Source: Leptospira kobayashii (GTDB lineage Bacteria > Spirochaetota > Leptospiria > Leptospirales > Leptospiraceae). Taken from it: a stretch of DNA of 64,000 nt. A program made the translations under genes and the position numbers. Under the pieces are notes generated by a model. It saw only the letters and a list, made by a program, of their open reading frames with translations, was not told where the DNA came from and searched no databases. The stretch spans positions 2,632,001 through 2,696,000 of the forward strand of contig NZ_AP025028.1 of NCBI RefSeq assembly GCF_003114835.2, in the 5' to 3' direction. Shown here piece after piece: positions 49,127 through 58,926 of this stretch (the first letter of the stretch is position 1; every line of letters begins with the position of its first letter).

Positions 49127-50953
49127 CTACTTAGTCCAAGGAATGACTGCTTTGTATTCTCCCAAAGCTTTTTTAGAAGACATTGCTTCTTTTAATTGGG
49201 AATCCGCAGTTTCGTCAAACCACCAGTAGTCGGTAACAAAATCTTCCGTTCCGTATTTTCCCAAAGGAAGAGTTGGCGCGGAGAATTTTCTCCAATACAA
49301 AATACGAGTACTAGGCAAATGCCACAAAAGAACATAAGGATATTCCTTATAAATGATCTTATCGATTTCTTTTACGATCGAATTTCTTTTGTTCAAATCG
49401 AATTCAGCCTTTTGTTTTTCGATCAATGCATCGACCGCAGGAATTTTCAAACCGGGCAGATTGGGTTGTCCTTCTTCACTCGCATATTTGGAATGCCATT
49501 GCGCTTCCGGATCTTTGAAAACTCCCGAACCCCAAGCAGCCCAAGTCATATCAAAATCGTATTTGTCTACACGGGCACTCCATGCAGCTAAGTCCGTAGT
49601 TTCAATGTTAGCATCTATTCCCACTTCTTTGGCTTTTTCCAAAAAGACAGTAAAATATTTTTCCGTACTTTTATCCCTATCCAAGATAGTAAATTTGAAA
49701 GGTCTTCCGTCTTTTTCCAACAAACCTTTCGCATTCGGTTTCCATCCCGCTTCAGAAAGTAATTTTCTAGCTTTTTCGACATTGAATTCGACGGGAGTAT
49801 TGGGATTTTTTTCACCGCCGAAATAATAATCGGGATAATAACTATTCGTAGGATCATATTCACCATACGCGAGTTTGTCGATCATGAGCTTTCTGTCGAC
49901 AAGAACTGCCATAGCTTCTCTTACACGTTTGTCTTTAAAGATATCCCTTCTGGTGTTCATCGCCCAGCCTTGAAACCCGATCGGTTTTAAGTTGAAAAAA
50001 CGCTGTTTTGCAATCCAATTTTTATCAAATACTTCACCCTTCGCTTCCTCTACCCAAACCGAAGCTTTGTACACTGGATAAACGTCGATATCTCCTTTTT
50101 TGAATGCTTGTAAGGCGACTGTTTCTTCGTTATAAACCTTATAAACCACCTGATCGAAGTTATTTGTGGTTTTATGAAACGGATAAGCTCTTTTCCACCA
50201 ATCCGTTCTTCTTTCCAACTTGACATATCTTCCTTTTTTGGACTCAACCAATTTGTAAGGACCGGATACAATCGGAAACTCGAAGTTTTCTTTATTGAAA
50301 TCCTTTCCTTCGAAATGATGTTTCGGTAAAATCAAAATCGAAGATGCCAAATCATTAAAATTGTTCCAGTGCACTTCTTTCGCTTCGAAACTAACCGTAA
50401 ATTCGTCTTCCTTAACAGGTTTTGCAAATCGCGATAAAGAAATGCGAAATACTGCTGTTGCGTTCGCTGGATTCATAATCGTATCATAGGTAAATATCAC
50501 ATCATCCGCTGTGACTGATTTTCCATCCGACCATTTTGCATTTTGATCCAAGTAAAACGTAAACTTACGCTTGTCAGTCGATATCTTCCAAGATTTCGCC
50601 AAATTAGGATAAGGCTCAAGAGTCAAAGGATGATAAATCACCAAAGATTCGAACATGGAAGTAAATATCCTGGCGGTCGTGGTGAATTGATCCAAATAAT
50701 AATTCAAAGACTTGGGAAATTGGTGGGAATAGATACTGATCCTTCCCCCTTTTTTAGCATCCAGGCTTGCAGCAGGATTGGCTGCCTGGAGAAGTGGAGG
50801 AATGGAATTTAAATCTCCGGTCCAAGGAATTTCCTGGAGTTTGGCAATCTTTCCACCGGGAGAATCCGAGTCAGAGTCAGAACAATGGACAAAAACGGTT
50901 GCGAACAGAAACGCTACTGCGAATATTTTTGAAACCAAAAGGGGCTTGCGCAT
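49127..50953 (-). CDS. Oligopeptide-type (family 5) solute-binding lipoprotein
   Basis: A 608-residue extracellular solute-binding protein of the OppA/DppA family. The signal ends at VFVHC-SDSDSD, an atypical spirochaetal lipobox with Cys24. The domain shows LAKSWKISTDKRKFTFYLDQNAKWSDG, IYTYDTIMN and RVREAMAVLVDRKLMI, then WAAWGSGVFKDP at the ligand end. No permease or ATPase gene is in the window, so it is an orphan binder that may use a distant transporter. It diverges from the GH13 gene with 35 bp between starts. Confidence 0.88.
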   Translation of the reverse strand: MRKPLLVSKIFAVAFLFATVFVHCSDSDSDSPGGKIAKLQEIPWTGDLNSIPPLLQAANPAASLDAKKGGRISIYSHQFPKSLNYYLDQFTTTARIFTSMFESLVIYHPLTLEPYPNLAKSWKISTDKRKFTFYLDQNAKWSDGKSVTADDVIFTYDTIMNPANATAVFRISLSRFAKPVKEDEFTVSFEAKEVHWNNFNDLASSILILPKHHFEGKDFNKENFEFPIVSGPYKLVESKKGRYVKLERRTDWWKRAYPFHKTTNNFDQVVYKVYNEETVALQAFKKGDIDVYPVYKASVWVEEAKGEVFDKNWIAKQRFFNLKPIGFQGWAMNTRRDIFKDKRVREAMAVLVDRKLMIDKLAYGEYDPTNSYYPDYYFGGEKNPNTPVEFNVEKARKLLSEAGWKPNAKGLLEKDGRPFKFTILDRDKSTEKYFTVFLEKAKEVGIDANIETTDLAAWSARVDKYDFDMTWAAWGSGVFKDPEAQWHSKYASEEGQPNLPGLKIPAVDALIEKQKAEFDLNKRNSIVKEIDKIIYKEYPYVLLWHLPSTRILYWRKFSAPTLPLGKYGTEDFVTDYWWFDETADSQLKEAMSSKKALGEYKAVIPWTK

Positions 50954-50988
50954 TTATTTTCCTTCTAGAAGAATTTAGGTCGTCTCTT

Positions 50989-52389
50989 ATGAAACACCCC
51001 TTCCATCAAACCTGGTTGTACGAGTTCCACTCAAGGATTTTTTGTAGAGAACATAAGTGTAAACTGGACCAAATGCCCAATTCTTTCTGGGAAAATCCTT
51101 CCGTTCTTACTGCGGATGAAATCTGGCCTATGGGGGTTTGGAAAAATAGCCCCGCTTCCCGAAAGATTGCGAGCACTCACCCTGGCTTACAAAAAGAATA
51201 CTGCAAGGCATTGGATGATTTCCAGGAGGCCGACGTTATCGGATCTCCCTATGCGATTTTTTCTTACGAACCGAATCCCGATGTAAGTTCAAAACAAGGA
51301 CTCATTTCCTTTAGGAAAGAACTTCATTCGAAAAAAAAGAAACTGATTTTGGATTTTGTTCCGAATCATGTTTCCGTTGATTCGAACTATATCGATCGTT
51401 TTCCAAATTGCTTCTTAAAAACCGAGAAAAACGATCATAACTCGTTTCTCCATCCGAACGGAAATAGATATGTTCACGGAAGAGATCCCTTTTTCAACGG
51501 TTGGACGGATACGGTTCAATGGGACTTTTCAAAAGAAGAAACGATAAGGTTGCATGAAAACATTCTAATGGAGATTGCATCTCTATGCGATGGAGTCAGA
51601 TGCGATATGGCAATGTTAGTTCTACCGGAGGTTTTTGAAAGAACTCACGGAATCCGATCACTTCCTTATTGGCAAAGAGTGATCGATAAAATCAAGTCGG
51701 CCTATCCAGATTTCAAATTCTACGCGGAAGCCTATTGGAATAAAGAATACGAATTGCAATGTTTGGGATTTGAAGGTACTTACGACAAAACTTTGTATGA
51801 CAGATTTTCAGAAAACTCCGGGGTCGAAGTTTTGAAACATTTGCAAGCTGACCTGCACTACCAAAACAAATCCATTCGTTTCCTGGAAAATCACGATGAA
51901 GAAAGAGCTTTCCATCATTTTGGAAATTCATCATGCGATTATTTTGCAATTTTAAGTTTTTTACCGGGAATCATTCTCTATTACGCAAAACAGGATTTAG
52001 GTTACACGAAAAAAGTCCCGGTGCAATTGGGCAGAATGGAAAAAGAAGCCGGTTCACTTCATATAAAAGATTTTTATACAAGAGCTTTTGAAATCATTCG
52101 AAAAAGGAAAGGGAAAATCGAAAGAACCATACCAGCCTTACGAATGTTTGTTTCCGTTTCGATAATTTGTTATATCTTGGAATATGAAACCGCAAAAGAA
52201 CTATTGATCTGGAACCCGGAAACCTTCCCTGTCTCAGGTAGAATCGAAGTCCCCATGAAAGAATATTATAGGGAATTTCTAAGGGACCAAGTGAGCGGAG
52301 AAATATTTCAAATACCGGAATCGGAAATAGAACAGGAAGGGATGTTTTTTAGGCTAAATCCCAAACAATCCCAATGGTTTATTTTTTAA
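50989..52389 (+). CDS. GH13-family glycosidase
   Basis: An alpha-amylase-family (GH13) enzyme of 466 residues. Catalytic residues are visible in the expected order: nucleophile Asp206 in GVRCDMA, acid/base Glu247 in YAEAYW, and third Asp303 in ENHDEERA; region I is ILDFVPNHV. No signal peptide is present, so it is cytoplasmic. I start at 50989; the upstream in-frame extension to 50767 runs through the divergent gene and looks non-coding. Its 3' end overlaps the convergent rsh gene by 11 bp. Specificity (amylase, trehalose or sucrose type) is not clear. Confidence 0.88.
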   Translation: MKHPFHQTWLYEFHSRIFCREHKCKLDQMPNSFWENPSVLTADEIWPMGVWKNSPASRKIASTHPGLQKEYCKALDDFQEADVIGSPYAIFSYEPNPDVSSKQGLISFRKELHSKKKKLILDFVPNHVSVDSNYIDRFPNCFLKTEKNDHNSFLHPNGNRYVHGRDPFFNGWTDTVQWDFSKEETIRLHENILMEIASLCDGVRCDMAMLVLPEVFERTHGIRSLPYWQRVIDKIKSAYPDFKFYAEAYWNKEYELQCLGFEGTYDKTLYDRFSENSGVEVLKHLQADLHYQNKSIRFLENHDEERAFHHFGNSSCDYFAILSFLPGIILYYAKQDLGYTKKVPVQLGRMEKEAGSLHIKDFYTRAFEIIRKRKGKIERTIPALRMFVSVSIICYILEYETAKELLIWNPETFPVSGRIEVPMKEYYREFLRDQVSGEIFQIPESEIEQEGMFFRLNPKQSQWFIF

Positions 52390-54439
52390 CTCTTTCCGCA
52401 AACACAACGCCTTGAATCATTCTTAAGTTTTCCAAAATTTCCTTCAATTGATCCAGATGATCAACCTCTAACATAAATTTGGCGGTTAGAGTTCCATTAG
52501 GATGGGAACTTGCACCTGCTTCCAGAATATTCGTCTCTGTGTTGGAAATCGACTCAACCATGGAAAGATAAATTCCTTGAACATCTTTGGCACGCACCTC
52601 GATCTGAAGCGGAATCGGCTCACCAGGTCCGTCCCAACGGACAGGAATTGTTTTCATCCATTCCTTTTGTTTCTCCGCTGTCGAACAATCCTTCTTATGA
52701 ACACTCACGCCTCTCCCACGAGTGATAAATCCAATGATTTCATCTCCCGGGATAGGAGTACAACAACTCGCAATCCGAACGGGAACATCGTTCCAACCGG
52801 CAACGGAAACACCGAATTCTTTCGATTCCGGTTTGTTTGCCACCGATGTTTTGGAAGCGGGTTTTTTGATTTTAACTTTTTTAATTTCTTTTAAAGTGTT
52901 TTCATCGATAACCGGAGTGCTGTTTTCCAATACGGAAGCAATCGTTTCCTTCTGGGATTCTTCCTGAATTCTTCTGAAATAGGCACGTAACTTCTGTCTG
53001 GCGGAAGGTGTTTTGACGATTCGAAGCCAAATAGGAGAAGGTTTCGAATTTTTTTCCGTAATGATCTCCACTTGATCACCTGACTTAAGTTCGGTGCGAA
53101 GAGTTACCATCCTTCCGTTGATCTTACCTCCACGGGCATGAAGTCCGACATCCGTGTGGATACGAAAGGCATAATCCAAAACCGTTGCACCCTTAGGCAT
53201 TTCAACGATTTCTCCTTTAGGGGTGAAAACAAATACTTCGTCTTCGTGCAAATCGTACTGAAGTTCTTCCATAAATTCTTTCGAATCCAAATTCGGATCC
53301 TGCCAGGATTTAAGAACTTCGAGCCATTTCATTCTGAATGCGTTTTCAACACCTTGTTGTAAGATCGCACTGGTTCTGGAAATATTTGCGGATTCCTTAT
53401 ATGCCCAATGAGCTGCGATTCCATTCTCTGCAATCGCATTCATATCTTTCGTACGAATTTGGACTTCCATCGGTCTACCGTCTGGCCCGAATACTGTAGT
53501 ATGTAGAGATTGGTATAAATTCGTTTTGGGAGTTGCTATATAATCTTTAAATCTACCCGGAATGGGTGTCCAAAGAGTATGTACGATTCCAAGAACACCG
53601 TAACAATCCTTGATTTCATTCGTAATGATCCGAACCGCCCGTAAGTCAAAGATCTCCGAGAAAGTTTTTTCTTTCGTAACCATCTTTCTGTAAATGGAAT
53701 AAAAATGTTTGGCTCTGCCGTCGATTTTTGCGTCTATATTGATCTCGGCTAATCTCTGTTTTAAGATGATTTTGATCTTTTCGATGTATTCGTCTCTTTC
53801 CGATTTTTTAGCAGCTACTCTTTTTTTTATTTCCTGATATTCTTCGGGATGAAGCGACTGAAAGGACAAATCTTCCAATTCGAATTTTACCTTATACACC
53901 CCCAACCTTCCGGCAATCGGTGCGTAAAGAGACAAGACTTCCTTTGCAATTCGTTTCTGTTTTTCTACAGGTTGAAATTTAAGTGTACGGACATTATGGG
54001 TCTTATCCGCAAGTTTGATCAGCATTACCCGCACATCTTTAATGGTAGCAAGCAACATCTTTCTAATATTATCTGCAGCCTCCGTTTCTTTGGATTGGGA
54101 TTTGATTTCGGAGATTTTTGTTACCCCTTCCACAAGATCGGCGATATCATCACCGAATTCACCGGCCATATCGTCTTTCGAGTATTCGGTATCTTCGACT
54201 ACGTCATGGAGAAGACCTGCGGCAATCGCCCTTTCGTCTAATCCTAGTTCGTCGAGAATGGAGGCAACATTCAAGGGATGAATGATATAAGGCTCACCTG
54301 ACAATCTTTTTTGTCCGTCATGCATTCTATCCGCAACGCTAAATGCTTTTTTGATCAAGTCCCCTTTGTCCGGACCCAATCTTTTGTCGACAGCTTCGAA
54401 TAATTCAGACTTGTCTTTGATATCTTGGTAAATTCCCAT
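52379..54439 (-). CDS. rsh: Bifunctional (p)ppGpp synthetase/hydrolase (Rsh/SpoT type)
   Basis: The stringent-response enzyme, cytoplasmic, 686 residues. Domains in order: HD hydrolase (His54, H78D79 in AGLLHDVVEDT, intact), synthetase (RFKDYIATPKTNLYQSLHTTV with RFKD as in bifunctional enzymes), TGS (VFVFTPKGEIVEMPKGATVLDYAF), a Cys-rich segment (RIASCCTPIPGDEIIGF) and a C-terminal ACT domain. The intact HD box argues for both making and degrading (p)ppGpp. Its start overlaps the nadC stop as TAATG, so the two are co-translated. The 3' end overlaps the GH13 gene by 11 bp. Confidence 0.95.
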   Translation of the reverse strand: MGIYQDIKDKSELFEAVDKRLGPDKGDLIKKAFSVADRMHDGQKRLSGEPYIIHPLNVASILDELGLDERAIAAGLLHDVVEDTEYSKDDMAGEFGDDIADLVEGVTKISEIKSQSKETEAADNIRKMLLATIKDVRVMLIKLADKTHNVRTLKFQPVEKQKRIAKEVLSLYAPIAGRLGVYKVKFELEDLSFQSLHPEEYQEIKKRVAAKKSERDEYIEKIKIILKQRLAEINIDAKIDGRAKHFYSIYRKMVTKEKTFSEIFDLRAVRIITNEIKDCYGVLGIVHTLWTPIPGRFKDYIATPKTNLYQSLHTTVFGPDGRPMEVQIRTKDMNAIAENGIAAHWAYKESANISRTSAILQQGVENAFRMKWLEVLKSWQDPNLDSKEFMEELQYDLHEDEVFVFTPKGEIVEMPKGATVLDYAFRIHTDVGLHARGGKINGRMVTLRTELKSGDQVEIITEKNSKPSPIWLRIVKTPSARQKLRAYFRRIQEESQKETIASVLENSTPVIDENTLKEIKKVKIKKPASKTSVANKPESKEFGVSVAGWNDVPVRIASCCTPIPGDEIIGFITRGRGVSVHKKDCSTAEKQKEWMKTIPVRWDGPGEPIPLQIEVRAKDVQGIYLSMVESISNTETNILEAGASSHPNGTLTAKFMLEVDHLDQLKEILENLRMIQGVVFAERVKK

Positions 54440-55305
54440 TATTCAATCTCCAGACTGATGTCCAGAAAACGAACCGTATGAGTCAGGTATCCCATACTCA
54501 CTCCGATTCCTTGAAAACGGGAAAGAAATTCCAATTTTTCAGGAGTGATTCCTCCGGAACACTCAATCAAAATTTTCGGTGCCTCCTTTTTCAAAAGACT
54601 AATTGCCGTTTTTGTATCTTCTTCCGAAAAATTGTCCAACAAAATGATATCCGGCATTGCATTAATGGCTTCTTTAAGTTGTGTTAAATGATCGACTTCC
54701 AATTCGATCCGATGATTCGGATGTTGATTTCGAATCAAGGAAACTGCAGTTTCGATGGAGCCCGCTTTGGCGATATGATTGTCTTTTAACATCGCCATGT
54801 CGGAAAGATTGATCCGATGATTCCAGCCGCCCCCGGTATGAACTGCGTATTTGGCCAATTTTCTATAACCGGGCAAAGTTTTTCTGGTATCCAAGATCAC
54901 CAGATTCGGATATTTTCTTACAACCAAATCCGCATTAGTTGCTATTCCGGAAAGATACTGAATAAAATTCAACAGAATCCTTTCCGTTTTCAAAATGGAG
55001 GATAAACTACCGGAAAGTTCACCGATCTTACTTCCTTTCTCCAAACGGGCACCGTCTTTCAAAAAGGGAGTGTAATGGATCGTATGATTTGTTTTTTTAA
55101 GAAGGCAAGTGATGACGTCTATTCCACAGAGAATTCCCGGATCTTTGGCAAGTAAGGTAGCTTTTGTTTTTTCCGAATCGCGGAACAAAGAATCAGTAGT
55201 AATATCCCCCGAGGGAAGGTCCTCATTCCAGGCAAGATCCACTAGGGAAGAAAAATCATCCGGTTCTATCGAAACAACCGGTTCTGTATAGCCTCTGTGC
55301 GTCAT
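54439..55305 (-). CDS. nadC: Nicotinate-nucleotide pyrophosphorylase (carboxylating)
   Basis: Quinolinate phosphoribosyltransferase of de novo NAD synthesis. The 288-residue length and motifs fit: EDLPSGDITTDSLF, LDTRKTLPGYRKLAKYAV with the conserved Arg/Lys, GGGWNHRINLSDMAMLKDNH, and a C-terminal ECSGGI. No nadA or nadB is in the window. It is coupled to rsh by a TAATG overlap and preceded by a terminator and lruA on the same strand. Confidence 0.95.
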   Translation of the reverse strand: MTHRGYTEPVVSIEPDDFSSLVDLAWNEDLPSGDITTDSLFRDSEKTKATLLAKDPGILCGIDVITCLLKKTNHTIHYTPFLKDGARLEKGSKIGELSGSLSSILKTERILLNFIQYLSGIATNADLVVRKYPNLVILDTRKTLPGYRKLAKYAVHTGGGWNHRINLSDMAMLKDNHIAKAGSIETAVSLIRNQHPNHRIELEVDHLTQLKEAINAMPDIILLDNFSEEDTKTAISLLKKEAPKILIECSGGITPEKLEFLSRFQGIGVSMGYLTHTVRFLDISLEIE

Positions 55306-55321
55306 ATCACCTTCTAAATAG

Positions 55322-55353
55322 ACAAAAAAAAAGCTGTCTTAACGACAGCTTTT
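55322..55353 (-). terminator. Rho-independent terminator downstream of lruA
   Basis: A stem (AAAAGCTGTC / GACAGCTTTT) with loop TTAAC, followed on the minus strand by a run of nine T's. It lies 24 bp after the lruA stop and separates it from nadC. Confidence 0.92.
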
Positions 55354-55377
55354 CCTTTCTTTCAAAAAACAAAAGAC

Positions 55378-56829
55378 CTATTTCTTAGGTGGTTTTCCCA
55401 CTTTTCCTTCTTTCGGAGGAATGTTGATTTTTTGTTTTGGGAAAATCAAATCTTTGTTTCTGATCTTTCCTTTGTTTGCTTGGAAAATTCTCGGCCAAAG
55501 TTTGGAGTCGTTATAGACTTCTTTGTTTTTAGCAATTCTCCAGAGGCAATCGGCAGGGACACGTTTTTCAACAGTGTATTGTTTCCAGCCTTTTCCTAAA
55601 GAAATGATTTTAGAACCTGCACCCGTTTCATCGCCTTCAGCATCAGATGTCGGAGGAGTAGAATCGGTTGTTTTGGTTCCGTTATCAGACTCTCCATCAA
55701 CTTTAACATTTGTTCCGCGATCTTTGCCTTTGTCAGCCAAATTCGTTTTGGGAGATTTTAGGTTTGCAACTTGATCAATGGAGATTTCAGCCAAACGAAT
55801 GGATTCTTCCGATTGTCCGATGGAATCTTCGTATTTTTCCTGTTCCAACAAAGTGGAAGAAGCTCTTAAGGATTCATTGGCAGCACCCAAGTTTTCTTGT
55901 GCGCTTCCGTATGCATCTTTGGATTGGGAAGACTTGATCAAGCTATCGGAGTTTAACTCTGAAAAACGGGAATTAGCATCTTCCACAACATCACGTGCCT
56001 GACTGTTTCTCGCCTTGGCATGATCTTTCACCACACCTGCAAGTAGTGCTGACGAAGCCGCTTTTGAAGTTTTGATTTTTTCGTCGGCGGATTTCAGTTT
56101 TCCCGCATCAATATCTTCCAATGCGGATGCAACTCTTGCTTTCTCTTCTTCTACCGCAGGATTGGTTCCGTTGGTATATTTGGAAGCTTTGTCAAGATTG
56201 GATTCGATTTCTTCCGCGGATTGTCTGAGTACATCTGATTTTTCAAGAGCAACTACTTTAGCGTCAGTCCCTGCTTGTTTTGCATCTTTGAATAGATTAT
56301 AAGAAGCTTCGTATTCATTCAAAGCGAGAGTACGTTTTGTTTCTTTGCTGGCTTCGTCTTTTTCTTCTCTCAAATAAGAAGCAAGTGATGAATCGGCAGA
56401 GGCCAATTTTGCATCCCCTTCTTCTTTCAAAGTGTTTGCTTTTTTAAATTCTTCGGGAGAGTATTCGGCCGCATTTGCTTCGTCGGCTGCATCAATCAAA
56501 CTTACCGCTTCTTCGCGGGTTTTAGCTACTAACTTTGGAAGTGTTTTTTCCAAAGCATCATAAGCTTTTGAAATAGCATAATCAGCATTCTTTTTGGAAT
56601 CGGAAGCTTTCTCTTGTGAAGCAAATTCATTTGCTTCATTCAAACTTCTTTTTGCTTCCGCAAATTCTTCCGGAGCATAACTTTCGGCTTGTAAATTTTC
56701 CGCACGACTTACTTGTTCTTTGGCAAGTTGCAATTCTTTCAGAGGCAATTCCTGACCGCAGTTGATAAAACCTGTCAGAGAAAATAGCACTGCCAAAAGA
56801 AAGACTATTGTCTTTTCCTTTTGCACCAT
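55378..56829 (-). CDS. lruA: LysM-domain lipoprotein LruA (LipL71-like)
   Basis: From the ATG at 56829 (AGGAG 7 nt upstream) the product has 483 residues. The signal ends at LFSLTGFINC-GQ, a spirochaetal lipobox. A long helical region follows with repeats (YAPEEFAEAKRSLNEANEFA and YSPEEFKKANTLKEEGDA), then a disordered Gly/Ser/Thr linker and a C-terminal LysM-like peptidoglycan-binding segment (KQYTVEKRVPADCLWRIAK ... IFPKQKINIPP). This layout is that of the leptospiral LruA/LipL71 lipoprotein, an abundant antigen. The protein probably ties the outer layers to peptidoglycan. The downstream terminator is strong. Confidence 0.88.
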   Translation of the reverse strand: MVQKEKTIVFLLAVLFSLTGFINCGQELPLKELQLAKEQVSRAENLQAESYAPEEFAEAKRSLNEANEFASQEKASDSKKNADYAISKAYDALEKTLPKLVAKTREEAVSLIDAADEANAAEYSPEEFKKANTLKEEGDAKLASADSSLASYLREEKDEASKETKRTLALNEYEASYNLFKDAKQAGTDAKVVALEKSDVLRQSAEEIESNLDKASKYTNGTNPAVEEEKARVASALEDIDAGKLKSADEKIKTSKAASSALLAGVVKDHAKARNSQARDVVEDANSRFSELNSDSLIKSSQSKDAYGSAQENLGAANESLRASSTLLEQEKYEDSIGQSEESIRLAEISIDQVANLKSPKTNLADKGKDRGTNVKVDGESDNGTKTTDSTPPTSDAEGDETGAGSKIISLGKGWKQYTVEKRVPADCLWRIAKNKEVYNDSKLWPRIFQANKGKIRNKDLIFPKQKINIPPKEGKVGKPPKK

Positions 56830-56887
56830 TTGGGACTCCTTAATTCTTGGGAATTTTGATAGAAAAGAAAGCAAATTGCTTCCTTTT

Positions 56888-57223
56888 CTATTTAAATGCA
56901 GCGGTGGCTTCGTCTTCGCTATCGAAGATTTCGAAGAAAGAGGTCAGTTTAGTTAACTCGAAAACTTTACGAACAGAACCTGCAACATTAATGATTTTTA
57001 ATCCACCTTGGTACTTTTTCAAGTTGGATAAACTTGAAATCAAAGCTCCGATTCCAGAAGAATCGATGTAAGAAACTTTCTCTAGGTTAATGACGATGCA
57101 GTATTTTTGCTCTTCAATCAATTTTGCTATCACATCCTTGATTTCTGGCGCGTTGTAAAGGTCGATTTCCCCGTTAATGTCGAGGATTACGATTTTATCT
57201 TTTTCCCTTCTAGTGATTTCCAT
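56888..57223 (-). CDS. Anti-sigma-factor-antagonist (STAS) protein
   Basis: A 111-residue SpoIIAA/RsbV-type single STAS domain: IVILDINGEIDLYNAPEIKD, INLEKVSYIDSSGIGAL and GGLKIINVAGSVRKVFELT. The phosphorylatable Ser pair (55/56) in DSSG is intact, so partner-switching control by a kinase/anti-sigma factor is expected, unlike in the STAS/zinc-ribbon gene at 7.4 kb. It lies 58 bp before lruA on the same strand. No kinase or anti-sigma gene is adjacent. Confidence 0.92.
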   Translation of the reverse strand: MEITRREKDKIVILDINGEIDLYNAPEIKDVIAKLIEEQKYCIVINLEKVSYIDSSGIGALISSLSNLKKYQGGLKIINVAGSVRKVFELTKLTSFFEIFDSEDEATAAFK

Positions 57224-57316
57224 GTGTGTCTAGAGACTCCTCAGTGAAGCTACAATCAATGTAGAAATGACGGTACAATTGCATGAAAAAAAATCAGATA
57301 CGTCAACCTAATAATT

Positions 57317-58432
57317 TTAGGGAGCATATAATTTTTTCCAATGGTCGTAATAAGTTTGAAACTCACCTTTTTCAATGGATTTTCGAAGATTGTCCATGAA
57401 TTGTTTCATAAAATATAAGTTGTGATAGGTGGAGAGTGAGAAAGCCAAGATTTCCTTCACCTTGTGAAGATGTCTTAGGTAGCCTAAACTATAGGTCTTG
57501 CATACCTTGCATTGGCACAGGGGATCTATTGGCTCTGTGGAAAGTCTGTGAGATTCATTTCTCAAATTGATCTTACCTTTTGAGGTAAAAACCTGGCCAT
57601 TTCGTGCGTTTCTTGTAGGCAAAACGCAATCAAACATATCAATTCCATTTTTAACGCCATCCAAAATGTCCACAACCGTCCCTACACCCATAAGATATCG
57701 GGGCCTTTTTGGGTCCAGATGGGGAGAAAGACATTCCAGTATTCGAACATACTCTTCTCTCGGCTCTCCAACGGAAAGTCCGCCTAGTGCAATCCCCGGG
57801 AAGTCCATATTTTGCAATGTTTGTAGGCTTTCCAGGCGAAGTGCCTCATTGACACCGCCTTGAACGATACAGAATAAATTTTGGTCATTCGGATTTTTTT
57901 GCCAATACTCAACAGATTGTTTGGCCCAACGATGAGTTCGCTCCAAGGATTCTTTCAATCTTTCCGTCGAACTTCCGTAAGGTGCACAATCGTCCAAAAC
58001 CATCATGATGTCGGAACCGATGGCTCTTTGCATATCGATCACAGACTCAGGAGTGAATTTATGATGACTTCCGTCGATATGAGACTGAAACCTTACCCCA
58101 TCTTCCTCGAATTTGAATAATCCAGAAAGACTGAATACCTGAAATCCGCCCGAATCAGTGAGCAGGGCATTCGGATAAGCCATAAATTTTTTCAAACCGC
58201 CAAAGGTTTCCATTACCTCTTTGCCGGGTTTCAAATAGAGATGATAAGTATTTCCGAGAATTAATTTATAACCGAGTTCTAATATATCTTCCGAAGAGAG
58301 CGCTTTGACGGATCCCCTGGTGCCTACCGGCATAAACACAGGGGTCTCCACTTCTACTCCGCCCAGAGTGAGTATTCCTCCGCGCGCGAAGGAGTTCGGG
58401 TCCTTAGAAGTTTGAATGAAAGAAAGGGGCAC
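57317..58432 (-). CDS. tgt: Queuine tRNA-ribosyltransferase
   Basis: Exchanges guanine-34 for queuine or preQ1 in tRNAs with GUN anticodons. The 371-residue length is normal. The general base is Asp93 in [13 protein letters not shown]; further motifs are [16 protein letters not shown] and [18 protein letters not shown], and the zinc site is CQCKVC...H near the C-terminus. It starts with GTG overlapping the upstream Fur-like stop as TAGTG, so translation is coupled to it. Confidence 0.96.
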   Translation of the reverse strand: MPLSFIQTSKDPNSFARGGILTLGGVEVETPVFMPVGTRGSVKALSSEDILELGYKLILGNTYHLYLKPGKEVMETFGGLKKFMAYPNALLTDSGGFQVFSLSGLFKFEEDGVRFQSHIDGSHHKFTPESVIDMQRAIGSDIMMVLDDCAPYGSSTERLKESLERTHRWAKQSVEYWQKNPNDQNLFCIVQGGVNEALRLESLQTLQNMDFPGIALGGLSVGEPREEYVRILECLSPHLDPKRPRYLMGVGTVVDILDGVKNGIDMFDCVLPTRNARNGQVFTSKGKINLRNESHRLSTEPIDPLCQCKVCKTYSLGYLRHLHKVKEILAFSLSTYHNLYFMKQFMDNLRKSIEKGEFQTYYDHWKKLYAP

Positions 58433-58899
58433 TATTTCTTTTTATTTTGGCAAGCTTCGCAAATTCCGAAAATATTCAAACTATGACCGGTGATGACGAA
58501 TCCGTTTTGTTTGGCAGCATTGGTTTGCAATTCTTCAATTCGATCATCCACAAACTCTACTATCTTTCCGCATTGGATGCAGATGATATGATCGTGATGA
58601 GCGTGTCCGATGATGTGTTCGTAATATTTGTAATCTTTCCCAAAATCATGTTCTTCCAAAAGGCCCGCTTCCACCATAATGGATAGGATTCTATAAATGG
58701 TTGCTTTGGAAATCCGGTCCCGATTGTCCTTTAGTTCATCCAAAAGACCTTCCGCGGTAAAATGATTATGAGATGAAAAAATTTTTTGAGCAACGAGCAG
58801 ACGTTGGTTTGTAATTTTTAAACCTTTCTCCTTCAAGTATTCTTCGAAGGCCTGCATCTCTTTCATAGTGTCTTCTGTAAGCGATTCTTCCTCAGACAA
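58432..58899 (-). CDS. Fur-family transcriptional regulator
   Basis: A 155-residue metal-dependent repressor. An N-terminal winged helix ([33 protein letters not shown]) is followed by the metal-binding C-domain: [19 protein letters not shown] with the His cluster (99, 101, 102, 104) and Cys107xxCys110, plus Cys147xxCys150 forming the structural zinc site. Whether it is Fur, PerR or Zur cannot be decided by eye. It overlaps tgt by TAGTG. A link between metal or peroxide status and tRNA modification would follow from the coupling. Confidence 0.9.
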   Translation of the reverse strand: MSEEESLTEDTMKEMQAFEEYLKEKGLKITNQRLLVAQKIFSSHNHFTAEGLLDELKDNRDRISKATIYRILSIMVEAGLLEEHDFGKDYKYYEHIIGHAHHDHIICIQCGKIVEFVDDRIEELQTNAAKQNGFVITGHSLNIFGICEACQNKKK

Positions 58900-58926
58900 T
58901 GTCGTTCTCCCTACTTATAGTAAATA

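Noticed and set aside
50767..50988. An N-terminal extension of the GH13 gene
   Set aside because: It runs antisense through the start of the solute-binding lipoprotein gene, adds no family-like residues and the ATG at 50989 gives a normal GH13 length.
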